A stretch of DNA of 50,152 nucleotides from Oscillospiraceae bacterium (GTDB lineage Bacteria; Bacillota; Clostridia; Oscillospirales; CAG-272), in contig SVTX01000013.1 of NCBI GenBank assembly GCA_015063545.1, positions 1 through 50,152 on the forward strand. The letters are read 5' to 3'. A program made the translations under genes and the position numbers. Below the pieces are notes generated by a model. It saw only the letters and a program-made list of their open reading frames with translations. It was not told where the DNA came from and did not search any database. This document shows positions 32,856-42,173 of the stretch, one piece after another. How positions within the stretch are numbered: the stretch's first letter is position 1; every line of letters begins with the position of its first letter.

Positions 32856-33764
32856 TTACTTGTTCCACTTCGGTTTGTTTTTCAATGTATTATAGAGTTC
32901 AATATAGCTGTCGTGACGCGACTTCGCCATCTGTCCGCTTCTGACCTTTTTGAGTACCGCGCAACCGTCCTCCTTTGTGTGAGAACATTTCGTATATCTG
33001 CAAAGGCCCACGCATTCGTGTATTTCCGGAAACACGTTGGGAAGGTTCTCAATGTCAAAAAAATCAAATCTGTCAAAGTCAAGCATGGAAAATCCCGGTG
33101 TATCGGCAAGATATCCTCCCCCGGAACAAACCTCGAAAAGCGTAACCGTTCTGGTAGTATGCTTTCCGCGCTCGACCTTGCGGCTTACCTCTCCCGTACC
33201 AAGCTCAAGCTCGGGAAACAGCTTATTCATAAGTGTGGATTTTCCCACACCCGACGCGCCGGCAAAAGCAGATATTTTTCCCGAAAGAGAAACTGACACA
33301 AATTCTTTTATTTCATCTATTCCCTCTCCCGTCTCGCACGAAAGCACGAAAACCTCATATCCCGCCTTTGAATATACGTCCTTAATGTTTTGCGCGGCTT
33401 CTCTGTCAAGCTCACATTTTCCGATAACTATTATCGGAGTAATGCCGTTATGCTCAAGTATCGCGCACAGCTTGTCCGTCATATCAAGCATGGGCTTTGG
33501 GGATGCCGCCGCCATAGTTACGAAAACATAATCTATATTTGCAAGCGGCGGACGTATCAGGCTGTTCTTTCTGTCAAGTATTTCGTCTATTACCGAATTT
33601 CCCTTGTCATCCGCTTCTATTTTCACTACATCTCCCACAAGAGGAGTAATATTCGTATGTCTGAACGAGCCTCTCGCCCTGCATTGAATGTCACCGCTGT
33701 CAAGCCTTACTGTGTAAAGTCCGCCGACACCCTTTATTATTCTTCCCGTCGCGTTATCCGCCAA
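32856..33764 (-). CDS. rsgA: Ribosome small subunit GTPase A
   Basis: Circularly permuted GTPase for 30S maturation. 302 residues: N-terminal OB fold (about 1-70), GTPase with GASGVGKST (Walker A), DTPGF (G3), and a C-terminal zinc site CVGLCRYTKCSHTKEDGC. The G4 element, normally N/TKxD, reads GKCE (in IVIGKCELD), an unusual change at the guanine-specificity residues. The start is TTG with an AGAGAGG ribosome binding site nine bases upstream. In B. subtilis the gene lies between prkC and rpe; here between a PASTA-only gene and thiN. Confidence 0.94.
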   Translation of the reverse strand: MADNATGRIIKGVGGLYTVRLDSGDIQCRARGSFRHTNITPLVGDVVKIEADDKGNSVIDEILDRKNSLIRPPLANIDYVFVTMAAASPKPMLDMTDKLCAILEHNGITPIIVIGKCELDREAAQNIKDVYSKAGYEVFVLSCETGEGIDEIKEFVSVSLSGKISAFAGASGVGKSTLMNKLFPELELGTGEVSRKVERGKHTTRTVTLFEVCSGGGYLADTPGFSMLDFDRFDFFDIENLPNVFPEIHECVGLCRYTKCSHTKEDGCAVLKKVRSGQMAKSRHDSYIELYNTLKNKPKWNK

Positions 33765-33782
33765 TTTGGAATACCTCTCTTT

Positions 33783-34520
33783 TTAGTCTGAATTTACCGT
33801 TATTTTTACTGTGTTTTGCGCCGCATATGTGTTCGCCATCGGATACTGAGAAATCACCTCGCCCGACATCGCAAACATGTCAAACCCATCCTCCACCTCA
33901 ACATCAAATCCTTGCGCCGTAAGCTCTCTGACGGCCGAGCGCTCATCAAGTCCTATTACCGACGGAATTTCTTTGACAGACTTGACTTTTGGAGTTTCAA
34001 CATAAAGCGTCACCCTATCTCCCACCCTTACAGTGCTGCCTGCCTGCGGAAAACTTGAAGATACTTTCTTCTCGGAAAAATCTCCGTATATCTTTACTAT
34101 TCTCGCCTCACATTGCATACCTCGCAGAATTATGAGCGCCTGATTCGGCGTTTTCTCCGAAAGCTCGGGCAAAACAAATTTCTCTCTGCCCGCGCTGATA
34201 TTAAGCGTCAGAACGGGTGATTGTCCTTTTTTTATTCTCTTTTCCGAAAGCCCTTCGGGGTATTGGGATATCACCACACCTTCGGGATATATTTCGGAGT
34301 TCACATAATTTCTATTGACCGTCATGCCGTTTTTTTGCAGCGCCGAGCTATCATAAGAGCCCACGTAGTCGGGAAAAACAAATCCGTAAGTCTCATTCTT
34401 GCGCCAAAACAGCACAAAGAACATAAGCGTTACTACGGCGGAGAATATCAAAACCGACACTCCCGCAAATATGGCAAGTTTTTTAGTCGTTATTTTTTTA
34501 TTCGGCTTTATTTTATGCAT
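33783..34520 (-). CDS. PASTA-domain membrane protein lacking a kinase domain
   Basis: 245 residues: basic cytoplasmic N-terminus of about 15 residues (MHKIKPNKKITTKK), one membrane segment (about 16-39), then three PASTA domains outside the cell (starting near FVFPDYVGS, FVLPELSEK and EIPSVIGLD), each ending in a VTLYVE-like strand. In the syntenic locus of most Firmicutes this position holds PrkC/PknB, a Ser/Thr kinase with the same extracellular part, preceded by the phosphatase PrpC. Neither kinase nor phosphatase sequence is present. The ATG at 34520 follows AGAGGTG, and no open frame upstream could supply a kinase. Presumably binds muropeptides or cell wall; partner unknown. Confidence 0.88.
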   Translation of the reverse strand: MHKIKPNKKITTKKLAIFAGVSVLIFSAVVTLMFFVLFWRKNETYGFVFPDYVGSYDSSALQKNGMTVNRNYVNSEIYPEGVVISQYPEGLSEKRIKKGQSPVLTLNISAGREKFVLPELSEKTPNQALIILRGMQCEARIVKIYGDFSEKKVSSSFPQAGSTVRVGDRVTLYVETPKVKSVKEIPSVIGLDERSAVRELTAQGFDVEVEDGFDMFAMSGEVISQYPMANTYAAQNTVKITVNSD

Positions 34521-34564
34521 AGCACACCTCTTTACTTTGATATGTACTCTGCAAAAATTACAGT

Positions 34565-35611
34565 TTAATCCTGCATGTTTTCGCGTCTGAGCTGACCGCA
34601 GGACGCGTTTATGTCCGAGCCGAGCTTTCGGCGCACCGTCGCTCTTATGCCCTTGGATTCAAGAGTACGGGCAAACTCGGAAATCCCCTTTTTATCAGCG
34701 GGCTTAAATCCTGTCTCACCCACCTCGTTTACGGGAATGAGATTTACGTGTATAGGCATTCCCTCGTCTCTTGAACGAAGGGATGAATTGAGTACAGACG
34801 CAAGCTGCTCGGCAAGCTTTTTTGAATCGTTTTTGCCGGATATCAGCGTATACTCGAATGATATTCTACGACCTGTCTTTTTGTAATAATCCTTGCATGC
34901 CGAGAGCAGCTCCGAAACACCCCACTTATTATTTACAGGCATGATCTGCGAGCGCGTCTCATCATCAGGCGCATGCAAAGAAATTGATAACGTTATCGGA
35001 AGATCAAGCTCCGACAGCGCGTATATTTTGGGAACTACGCCGCACGTGGAAAGCGATATGTGACGATAGCCGATATTTACTCCGCCCTCCATATTCACAA
35101 GCCTCAAAAATCTCACCGTGTTGTCAAAATTGTCAAGCGGTTCGCCTATTCCCATCATAACAACGTTCGATATGCGAATTCCGAGATCTCTGTTTGCCGC
35201 TATTATCTGTCCCAGCATCTCACCCGCTTCAAGGTCGCGAACTCTGCCCGCTATGGTTGATGCGCAAAATTTACATCCCATTCTGCATCCGACCTGTGAA
35301 GATATACAGAGCGTATATCCGTGTTCATATTGCATGACTACAGCTTCAATGCAGTTTTTGTCCGACAGCTCAAACAGATACTTTACTGTACCGTCTATTT
35401 TGGAGATCAGCTTTTTGTTTACCGATGGCAAGTCCGTGTCTGTGATCTCTTTTATTTTTTCTTTTGTTTTTTTGCCGACGTTTGTCATTTCGTCAAGCAA
35501 TATCCCCTTATGGAGCTGTGTAAATATCTGATCGGCTCTGTATTTCGGCTCTCCTATGGATGCCATAAGCTCCTTCAGCTCATCGGGATAATACGAATAT
35601 ATACTGTTCAT
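34565..35611 (-). CDS. rlmN: 23S rRNA (adenine2503-C2)/tRNA methyltransferase RlmN
   Basis: Radical SAM enzyme that methylates A2503 of 23S rRNA and A37 of some tRNAs. 348 residues, normal. The [4Fe-4S] motif is in GCRMGCKFCAS, GEPLDNFDNT and the S-x-S-L-H block ISLHAPDDETR follow, and the methyl-carrying cysteine lies in DINASCGQLRR near the C-terminus. The start overlaps the rsmB stop by one base (TAATG). Confidence 0.96.
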   Translation of the reverse strand: MNSIYSYYPDELKELMASIGEPKYRADQIFTQLHKGILLDEMTNVGKKTKEKIKEITDTDLPSVNKKLISKIDGTVKYLFELSDKNCIEAVVMQYEHGYTLCISSQVGCRMGCKFCASTIAGRVRDLEAGEMLGQIIAANRDLGIRISNVVMMGIGEPLDNFDNTVRFLRLVNMEGGVNIGYRHISLSTCGVVPKIYALSELDLPITLSISLHAPDDETRSQIMPVNNKWGVSELLSACKDYYKKTGRRISFEYTLISGKNDSKKLAEQLASVLNSSLRSRDEGMPIHVNLIPVNEVGETGFKPADKKGISEFARTLESKGIRATVRRKLGSDINASCGQLRRENMQD

Positions 35612-36924
35612 TAGTCTTCCCTATTTATTTTTCTCATTTTTGAAACAAAAAATCCGTCGGTGCCGTGAATGTCGGGGGAAAGGCGGAGCATTCCATCAGT
35701 TGAGCGTATATCTCCTACGCAAAAATCCTCGGCGACGTATTCCGGATGTCTTTCAAGAAACTGTCTTACTATATCCTCATTCTCGCAGTCAAACACCGTA
35801 CACGTGGAATATATAAGAACACCGCCAACTTTCACATATTTACATACGTTGTCAAGAATATCCGTCTGTATCTGCGGAAGTCTGTCGGTCTGAGAGATAT
35901 CTTTATACCTTATTTCGGGCTTTTTCGCGACCACGCCAAATCCCGAACACGGCACATCGCACAAAAGAACGTCAGCGCTCTCATATAAGCTCACATCAAA
36001 AGTCCTTGCGTCAGCGCGTCTTGTGCTTATTATATCTATTCCCAATCTTTGCGCTCCCCGATCAACCAACGAAAGCTTGCTCTCGTGAAGGTCGCAGGAA
36101 AGAATTTTTCCCGTGTTCTGCATATTTATTGCCGCGCCGAATGATTTTGAACCCGGACAGGAGCAACTGTCTATAACAAAGTCTCCTGCTTTTGTACTCA
36201 TCGCCTCGACGCATATCTGCGAGGCCTCGTCCTGTACGAAAAACAGACCTTCGTCACTTCCTGGCAAGGCAGAATAGGATGAGCCGAATATCTTTATTCC
36301 GTTCGGCGCATTTTTTGCAAACTCGTATTTTAGCCCCGCCCCGTCAAGTAAAAGCGCATAGTCGTTTCTGCTTATTTTTTGCGTGTTTATACGAATTGTC
36401 ATTGGCGGTGTCATGTTGTATCTTTCAAATATGTCACTCGCACGTTCATACCCAAACTGCTGTACAAATCTCTCGCAAAGCAGTTCGGGAAAAGAATGCT
36501 TTACGGAAAGATGCTTTATAGGCTCTTTGTCCTTATCGGGATAGGGTATGCCGTCTTTTTTTCTGAGATATGAACGAAGAATGGCGTTAACAAACCCCTT
36601 TGTGCGACGGGGACAGAGATCCACAGTTTCATTTATAGCCGCGTATTCGGGTATCCTGTCAAAAAACATGAGCTGATATAAGCCAAGTCTCAAGATCAAT
36701 CGGGCATCAAATTCTATTTTTGAGGGCTGGTCGGCAAGCGCATTTATAACATGATCCAGAGTTATCTCTCTCTCCACAACGCCCATAACGAGCGCAGTAA
36801 AAAGACCTCGGTCGTTCTCATTCAATTCCGCCGTGCCAAGCGCCTTGTCCACAGCGATGTTTGAATACTGACCGCCGGCATATATTTTCTGTAAAACCTC
36901 AAATGCAAGTTTTCTCGGATTCAT
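35611..36924 (-). CDS. rsmB: 16S rRNA (cytosine967-C5)-methyltransferase RsmB
   Basis: 437 residues. N-terminal NusB-like RNA-binding helices (about 1-130: RKLAFEVLQKIYAGGQYSN, DRGLFTALVMGVVER), then the SAM-dependent domain. The SAM loop reads DSCSCPGSKSFG where most homologues have D-x-CAAPGGKT, a mild departure. Catalytic cysteines are present in DVPCSGFG and in IYSTCTVFDCENED. Co-transcribed with rlmN and fmt-def as in B. subtilis (yloM). Confidence 0.95.
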   Translation of the reverse strand: MNPRKLAFEVLQKIYAGGQYSNIAVDKALGTAELNENDRGLFTALVMGVVEREITLDHVINALADQPSKIEFDARLILRLGLYQLMFFDRIPEYAAINETVDLCPRRTKGFVNAILRSYLRKKDGIPYPDKDKEPIKHLSVKHSFPELLCERFVQQFGYERASDIFERYNMTPPMTIRINTQKISRNDYALLLDGAGLKYEFAKNAPNGIKIFGSSYSALPGSDEGLFFVQDEASQICVEAMSTKAGDFVIDSCSCPGSKSFGAAINMQNTGKILSCDLHESKLSLVDRGAQRLGIDIISTRRADARTFDVSLYESADVLLCDVPCSGFGVVAKKPEIRYKDISQTDRLPQIQTDILDNVCKYVKVGGVLIYSTCTVFDCENEDIVRQFLERHPEYVAEDFCVGDIRSTDGMLRLSPDIHGTDGFFVSKMRKINRED

Positions 36925-36940
36925 GACCGACTCCCGTCTG

Positions 36941-36975
36941 TTATTTTTTTGGGGGCTTGCGCCCCCGAAAAATAA
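36941..36975. other. Intercistronic hairpin with A/T flanks
   Basis: GGGGGC TTGC GCCCCC extended outward by TTATTTTT/AAAAATAA. On either strand the T-run is on the 5' side and the A-run on the 3' side, so it is not a standard terminator. It separates rsmB from the metallopeptidase gene and may affect mRNA processing. Confidence 0.6.
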
Positions 36976-36982
36976 GCATATT

Positions 36983-37711
36983 TTATTTTCTTCGTCCCGA
37001 TGCTCCCATGAATATGATTATGAAACGCAAAAGGTACGCAAGTGATGTGGCAAGCGCGGCAACGTATGTCATTGCAGCCGCAGAAAGAACCTTTCTTGAC
37101 GCGGCAAGGTCTGTCTTGCCAAGTCTGCCCGACTCCTCAAGCGCGCTCATAGCTCTTGACGATGCGTTGAACTCGGTAGGAAGTGTTACAAGCTGGAACA
37201 GTGTGCTCATCGAAAAGAAAATTATTCCCGCAAGCATGCATGCCTCACCAATCTTTGCATTATACGTGAACGCAGTCAGAAGCATTCCTATCAAAAACAA
37301 GGGCATAGCAAGCGCAGATCCCACTCTGGTCACAGGAATTATCGCCGCGCGAAGCTTTATGGGTGCATATCCCACGGCATGCTGTACGGCATGTCCCGCT
37401 TCGTGCGCGGCAACGCCTATTGCTGCGGCAGAATCACTGTTGTACGTGGAATCCGAAAGCCTTATCACATTGTCTCTTGGATCAAAATGATCTGTAAGAT
37501 GTCCGTGCACCCGTTCTATGCGAACATGGTAAAGTCCGTTTTTGTCAAGTATCATTCTCGCGGCAGACGCGCCGTCAAGACCTGAGTATGATCTGGTTTT
37601 ATTGTATTTGTCAAACGTGGTTTTTACTTTTATCTGCGCCATTATAGAAAATATCATGGCGGGCAAAAGTATCAGGAGAGTCCAGTCTCCCATAAATAAT
37701 CCAAAAAGCAT
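36983..37711 (-). CDS. Membrane zinc metallopeptidase, YugP family
   Basis: About 242 residues. N-terminal membrane segment, then HDHFDPRDN-type region (LTDHFDPRDNVIRLSDSTY), zinc motif HEAGH in GVAAHEAGHAVQHAVG, then three further membrane segments. The family (PF04298) is widespread in Firmicutes, often near rsmB/fmt; the substrate is unknown. The ATG at 37711 follows GAGGAG; a TTG five codons upstream overlaps that site and is rejected. Confidence 0.92.
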   Translation of the reverse strand: MLFGLFMGDWTLLILLPAMIFSIMAQIKVKTTFDKYNKTRSYSGLDGASAARMILDKNGLYHVRIERVHGHLTDHFDPRDNVIRLSDSTYNSDSAAAIGVAAHEAGHAVQHAVGYAPIKLRAAIIPVTRVGSALAMPLFLIGMLLTAFTYNAKIGEACMLAGIIFFSMSTLFQLVTLPTEFNASSRAMSALEESGRLGKTDLAASRKVLSAAAMTYVAALATSLAYLLRFIIIFMGASGRRK

Positions 37712-37791
37712 GTTTTTTCTCCTCAAAGTCGTTATGCTTTTATTTTACGCTGTTTTTTGAAGTGTATTTAAACATATATCTTCCAAAAAAA

Positions 37792-38721
37792 TTACGAAAG
37801 CAGATCTCCTACGCTTATTTTTCTTCCGTTTATAAAATCTGCGGCTCTCATTTTGGACTTTCCCTCCGGAACTACGCCGCGCAAGGAAATTATTCCTTCG
37901 CCGCAAGCAACTCTTATCTCCCCGTCAAGAGAAATCACCTCTCCGGGTTTAAACTCCGTTTTTTCTCTTGAATACACACGGCTCTCAGTTATCTTGAGAA
38001 GCTTTCCGTCGGGGGTGTGTGTAAATGAAAGCGGTATTGGAGATAATCCGCGAATAAGATTGTGAACCTCATCTGCTGTCTTTGAAAAATCTATCAGACA
38101 GTCTCCCTTTTCTATTTTCGCCGCGTAAGTTGCGCCCTCGCCTTGAGGGGTGGGAGTTATACTGCCACTCTCAAGGCCTCTGACAGTCTCAAGCAAAAGA
38201 GATGCTCCAATCGCGGCAAGCTTATCGTGTACAGTTTCAAAATTGTCGTTTTCATCTATCGGCATCTCCGCTTTGAGAAGCATATCTCCGGTATCAAGGC
38301 CCTCTGCCATGAGCATTGTCGTAATTCCCGTAATCTTTTTTCCGTCGATTATCGCTCTTTGCATAGGAGCAGCGCCTCTGTATTCGGGCAGGAGCGAGCC
38401 GTGAACGTTTACACAGCCGTATTTGGGATAATCAAGCACGTTTTTGGGAAGTATTCTTCCGTATGCAACGACTACTATAAGCTCCGGCGCTATATTTTCA
38501 AGCGTTTGAGCAAACTCCTCGCCTCTGAGCGTAAGGGGCTGGAGCACGTTGATCCCCTGCTCCATGGCGTAGACCTTTACGGGCGGAGGCATCATATGAT
38601 GACCGCGCCCCTTGGGCTTGTCGGGCTGAGTTATAACTGTAACTATTTCATGTCCCGCCTCGCAAAGAGCCTTCAGCGACACTAACGCAAAGTCGGGCGT
38701 TCCCATAAAAAGTATTTTCAT
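37792..38721 (-). CDS. fmt: Methionyl-tRNA formyltransferase
   Basis: Formylates initiator Met-tRNA. 309 residues. Formyl-transfer domain with MGTPDFALVSLKAL, VVAYGRILP, NVHGSLLPEYRGAAPMQRAI and GLDTGDML, then a C-terminal tRNA-binding OB domain (residues about 205-309). The start overlaps the def stop by one base, so the deformylase/formylase pair is coupled. Confidence 0.96.
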   Translation of the reverse strand: MKILFMGTPDFALVSLKALCEAGHEIVTVITQPDKPKGRGHHMMPPPVKVYAMEQGINVLQPLTLRGEEFAQTLENIAPELIVVVAYGRILPKNVLDYPKYGCVNVHGSLLPEYRGAAPMQRAIIDGKKITGITTMLMAEGLDTGDMLLKAEMPIDENDNFETVHDKLAAIGASLLLETVRGLESGSITPTPQGEGATYAAKIEKGDCLIDFSKTADEVHNLIRGLSPIPLSFTHTPDGKLLKITESRVYSREKTEFKPGEVISLDGEIRVACGEGIISLRGVVPEGKSKMRAADFINGRKISVGDLLS

Positions 38722-39194
38722 TATTCAACCTCTATCTCGTCCTCGGAGAGCATTCTTTCTGCTTTGTCTATATAAAGCTTTCCATCAAGGTGATCAAGCT
38801 CATGGCAGAAGCATCTCGCCAGAAGCTCAGAACCCGTGTAATCAACAGTCTCTCCTTCTCTGTTCATCGCGCGCACCGTTACGTGCATTGGGCGTTTTAC
38901 AAGTCCCCATTTTCCCGGCACGGACAAGCAGCCCTCCGCATCCTCCTGCTCGCCGGAAAATGCAATTATTTTGGGGTTGATAAGCTCATATACTTCTCCG
39001 GGCTCGACTTCGATTACTACTATTCTGCGGAGAACACCTACCTGGGGTGCCGCAAGTCCCACTCCGTTTGCCGCGCGCATAGTCTCCACCATGTCGTCAA
39101 GCAAAGTAGTTATTCTGGGAGTTATTTTATCAACGGGACGGCATACCTTGCGAAGCGTCTCATCTCCTATTTTTACAATTTTGAGTTTTGCCAT
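38721..39194 (-). CDS. def: Peptide deformylase
   Basis: Removes the formyl group from nascent proteins. 157 residues with all three motifs: GVGLAAPQVG, EGCLSVPG and the metal site CHELDHLDG. AAGAAGG ribosome binding site before ATG 39194. Separated from priA by a 107-bp gap that mostly holds a heptanucleotide array. Confidence 0.97.
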   Translation of the reverse strand: MAKLKIVKIGDETLRKVCRPVDKITPRITTLLDDMVETMRAANGVGLAAPQVGVLRRIVVIEVEPGEVYELINPKIIAFSGEQEDAEGCLSVPGKWGLVKRPMHVTVRAMNREGETVDYTGSELLARCFCHELDHLDGKLYIDKAERMLSEDEIEVE

Positions 39195-39240
39195 TTATAT
39201 AAACCTTCTTTCTAGTGATTGTTTTTGCAATTTTTTCAAC

Positions 39241-39301
39241 TCTGCACTCTGCACTCTTAACTCTGCACTTCATCTGCATTCTGCACTCTTAACTCTGCAC
39301 T
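39241..39301 (-). repeat. Heptanucleotide array after priA
   Basis: On the coding strand of priA: AGTGCAGA, GTTAAGA, GTGCAGA, ATGCAGA, a broken unit, GTGCAGA, GTTAAGA, GTGCAGA, GTGCAGA, starting directly after the priA TAA. GTTAAGA variants alternate with GTGCAGA. Confidence 0.93.
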
Positions 39302-41776
39302 TTAAAGCCCTGTGGGATTAAAGTCCACCGTGACCGCCGTTCTGTTTCCTTCTTTTCCGAATTTCTGCATAAGCTCGTCAAAAAGCTTTCTGCTTCTCTT
39401 GTTGAGCTTACACTTTATTACCATTCTCATTCTGTACTTTTCCTCTACCTTGTAGACGGGCGCTTCAAACGGCCCAAACACTTCAAGGGGAACATCGGAA
39501 TAAAAATCATCCAAAAGCTTTTTTATCTCGGCAGACAGCTTTGCCGCCGTCAGCATTACCTGCTTTTCATCCGTTGATACAACCGTCATGACCGCAATAT
39601 CACAGTATGGCGGGAAAGTCAGAAGCTTGCGAAGTCTTATCTCGGATTTGTAAAAGCTCTCATAGTCTTGCTTGCACGCAAGCTTTATTGTGTCGTTGTC
39701 GGGATTGTTTGTCTGTATTATAGCCACGCCATCTTTCTCAGAACGTCCTGCTCTGCCTATTACCTGCGTGAGCATGGCAAAGGTGCGCTCGTTTGCATGA
39801 TAATCGTCCATGTAAAGCGACATATCCGCCAAAAGAACTCCAACGAGCGTTACGTTCGGGAAATCATGTCCTTTTGTCACCATCTGAGTTCCGAGCAGAA
39901 TGTCCGCCTCGCCGCGTCTGAATGAGTCAAGCAGCTCGCGAGAGGAATTTTTACCCGACGTGGAATCCGCATCCATGCGAAGTATCCTTGCATCCGGCAA
40001 AAGCTCCGAAAGCTCTTTCTCTATTCTCTGCGTTCCGAATCCCATTCGAGAAAGATGCTCCGAGCCGCAAGCGGGACAACTGTGAGGCAAGCTCATCTTA
40101 GTTCCGCACCAATGGCAGAACAAAAATCCTCTCTCGTGATCTCCACGCGGAGCGTGATAGCTCATTGACACCGAGCAGTGAGGACACAAAAGCGTGTTTC
40201 CGCAAGAACGGCAGCTTACCGTGGTGTTGTATCCCCGTCTGTTCAAAAACAGAACCGCCTGCTCGCCTCGCTCAACCGTTTCCTTGAGCTTTTGTCTGAG
40301 TTTCTCGCCAAGCGGGGAAAGGTTTCCAAGCTTAGGCTCGTTCCTCATATCGTAAACAACCACCTCGGGAAGCTTGGCTTTGCCGTATCTTTGGGTAAGT
40401 TTTATGAGGTCGTATTTTCCTTGCACCGCCTTTGAATAGCTATCCATGCCGGGAGTTGCCGAGGACAAAAGCATGACAGCGCCGTTCTTCGCGCATCTCC
40501 AGCGCGCTATATCTCTTGCGTGATACTTTGGATTTGTCTCTGATTTATAAGTAGCCTCGTGCTCCTCGTCTATTATGACAAGCCCGAGATTTTTTACGGG
40601 AGCAAATATTGCAGATCGCGTGCCTACCACAACGTCGGCTTCCCCCGATCTTATTTTGGTGTATGCATCATATCTCTCCCCCGCAGAAAGAGCAGAATGT
40701 ACTACCGCCACTCTATCTCCGTATCTTGCTCGGAAAATCCCCAATGTCTGCGGAGTAAGCGCTATTTCAGGCAGAAGCAAAATAACCCCCCTACCCATCC
40801 GGAGCGCTTCATCTATGGATGAGACTATAACACTGGTCTTGCCGCTTCCCGTAATGCCGTGAAGCAGAACCGCATGAGGCTCGCCCGAATTAAGATGAGC
40901 CTTTATTTGTAATACCGCGTTCTTTTGCTCGTCGTTAAGAATATACTCGACACGATCAACCTGCTCCGATGCAACAGCCTCTCTGTATTTGCGCTCCTGC
41001 CTTTTGACTATCGCGCCTTTTTCAAGAAGTGTTTTGACGGGCGCTTCGCTCGTGCCGCTTTTTTGCAAAAGCTCATCCAACGTCATCTCGTCGCCGCACG
41101 CAAGTGCCTCAAGCACGGCATGCTGCTGCTTTGATGTTATTTTTATGTTTGCAAGCACATTCTCCGCGCCTATGGAGTAGAAATTCTCGTATGTCTCAGA
41201 CGATATCCTTCCGCTTTCGTAAGTGCGGATTATTTTGCCATTTGAAAGCAAATGCTCAACAGCTTGAGTTGCTGCAGCCGCAGTAAATCTTCCCTTGAGA
41301 GTATCTATGCTGACCGTTCCTCTTGAAAGAATATACTCATACACAAAAAGATCGGTCGCAGAAAAATTCGCGCTCGCGTCAGGCGGATTATCCTTTACGA
41401 CAGAATAATATTCTGTTAATTTGCCTAGTGCCGCCGCGGGAACAGCGCATCTTATCGCGTCGCCCATGGTACAGAGAAGCTGCTCCTTCATGTAAGCGCA
41501 AAGCTCTATCATTTCATCTGAAAGAGGCGCTCTGTCGGCGCAAATGTCGGAGACTGACTTTGCGTTTTTATACGCGCTGGAAGCCTTGCACTCCCAAACC
41601 ATAGCCATCTGCTTGCGATTGGCGCGCCCAAACGGCACGATCACAAATGCCCCCCTGACTATTTTGTCTCTGACATCAAGCGGAACAAAATAGTCATAGG
41701 GGGTGTCAATTGCATACGCACTGTCAAGCAAATACACCGATACGTATTCATAACCAGCATTTGTCTTTCCGTGCAC
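39302..41776 (-). CDS. priA: Primosomal protein N' (replication restart helicase PriA)
   Basis: 824 residues. N-terminal DNA-binding domains (to about residue 270), DEXH helicase with HGITGSGKTSV and VIIDEEHEATYKS, a zinc-binding insert (CRSCGNTLLCPHCS, CHWCGTK, CPACGSEHL), then helicase C with LGTQMVTKGHDFPNVTLVG and QVIGRAGR. Reloads the replisome at stalled forks. The start is GTG with an AAGGGGG ribosome binding site eight bases upstream. The coaBC gene that usually precedes it is absent. Confidence 0.96.
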   Translation of the reverse strand: MHGKTNAGYEYVSVYLLDSAYAIDTPYDYFVPLDVRDKIVRGAFVIVPFGRANRKQMAMVWECKASSAYKNAKSVSDICADRAPLSDEMIELCAYMKEQLLCTMGDAIRCAVPAAALGKLTEYYSVVKDNPPDASANFSATDLFVYEYILSRGTVSIDTLKGRFTAAAATQAVEHLLSNGKIIRTYESGRISSETYENFYSIGAENVLANIKITSKQQHAVLEALACGDEMTLDELLQKSGTSEAPVKTLLEKGAIVKRQERKYREAVASEQVDRVEYILNDEQKNAVLQIKAHLNSGEPHAVLLHGITGSGKTSVIVSSIDEALRMGRGVILLLPEIALTPQTLGIFRARYGDRVAVVHSALSAGERYDAYTKIRSGEADVVVGTRSAIFAPVKNLGLVIIDEEHEATYKSETNPKYHARDIARWRCAKNGAVMLLSSATPGMDSYSKAVQGKYDLIKLTQRYGKAKLPEVVVYDMRNEPKLGNLSPLGEKLRQKLKETVERGEQAVLFLNRRGYNTTVSCRSCGNTLLCPHCSVSMSYHAPRGDHERGFLFCHWCGTKMSLPHSCPACGSEHLSRMGFGTQRIEKELSELLPDARILRMDADSTSGKNSSRELLDSFRRGEADILLGTQMVTKGHDFPNVTLVGVLLADMSLYMDDYHANERTFAMLTQVIGRAGRSEKDGVAIIQTNNPDNDTIKLACKQDYESFYKSEIRLRKLLTFPPYCDIAVMTVVSTDEKQVMLTAAKLSAEIKKLLDDFYSDVPLEVFGPFEAPVYKVEEKYRMRMVIKCKLNKRSRKLFDELMQKFGKEGNRTAVTVDFNPTGL

Positions 41777-41819
41777 AACTACACCCCCTTACTTCTGTTT
41801 TTGTAATTTCAGAAAAAGA

Positions 41820-42125
41820 TTATTCGAAGTCCTCGTCAGCCTCTACTACGGGCTCCTCCGTCTTTTCACATCTTACGATAACGTACTCACCATCGTGGAT
41901 TCTTCTGATAGCAGTCTTTACTGCCTTGTCGTCGCGAAGGTCCTTGTCGATCATCGTATTTACAGGATGGTCGCTGTCCTTGCCGCCCGCTGTTGCATGC
42001 TCTGCGTCTTCGCGCTGTTTTACATATTCATCGGTTACGAGGCGCGCGCACTTTGCGGTTGCGAGCGAAAGCTCATATCTGTTGAACTGTCCCTTTGTAA
42101 GTTCGTTTATTGTCGGGTAAAGCAT
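41820..42125 (-). CDS. rpoZ: RNA polymerase omega subunit
   Basis: 101 residues: MLYPTINELTKGQFNRYELSL..ATAKCARLVTDEYVKQ and the DDKAVKTAIRRIHDGEYVI segment are the omega fold, which helps beta' assemble. The acidic C-terminal tail (EEPVVEADEDFE) is not conserved. Follows remA directly; gmk, normally between them, is missing. Confidence 0.93.
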   Translation of the reverse strand: MLYPTINELTKGQFNRYELSLATAKCARLVTDEYVKQREDAEHATAGGKDSDHPVNTMIDKDLRDDKAVKTAIRRIHDGEYVIVRCEKTEEPVVEADEDFE

Positions 42126-42173
42126 AATTTTTCTCTCCGTTCTTAGTTTTACTTAATTTATGTGTGTTTAATT

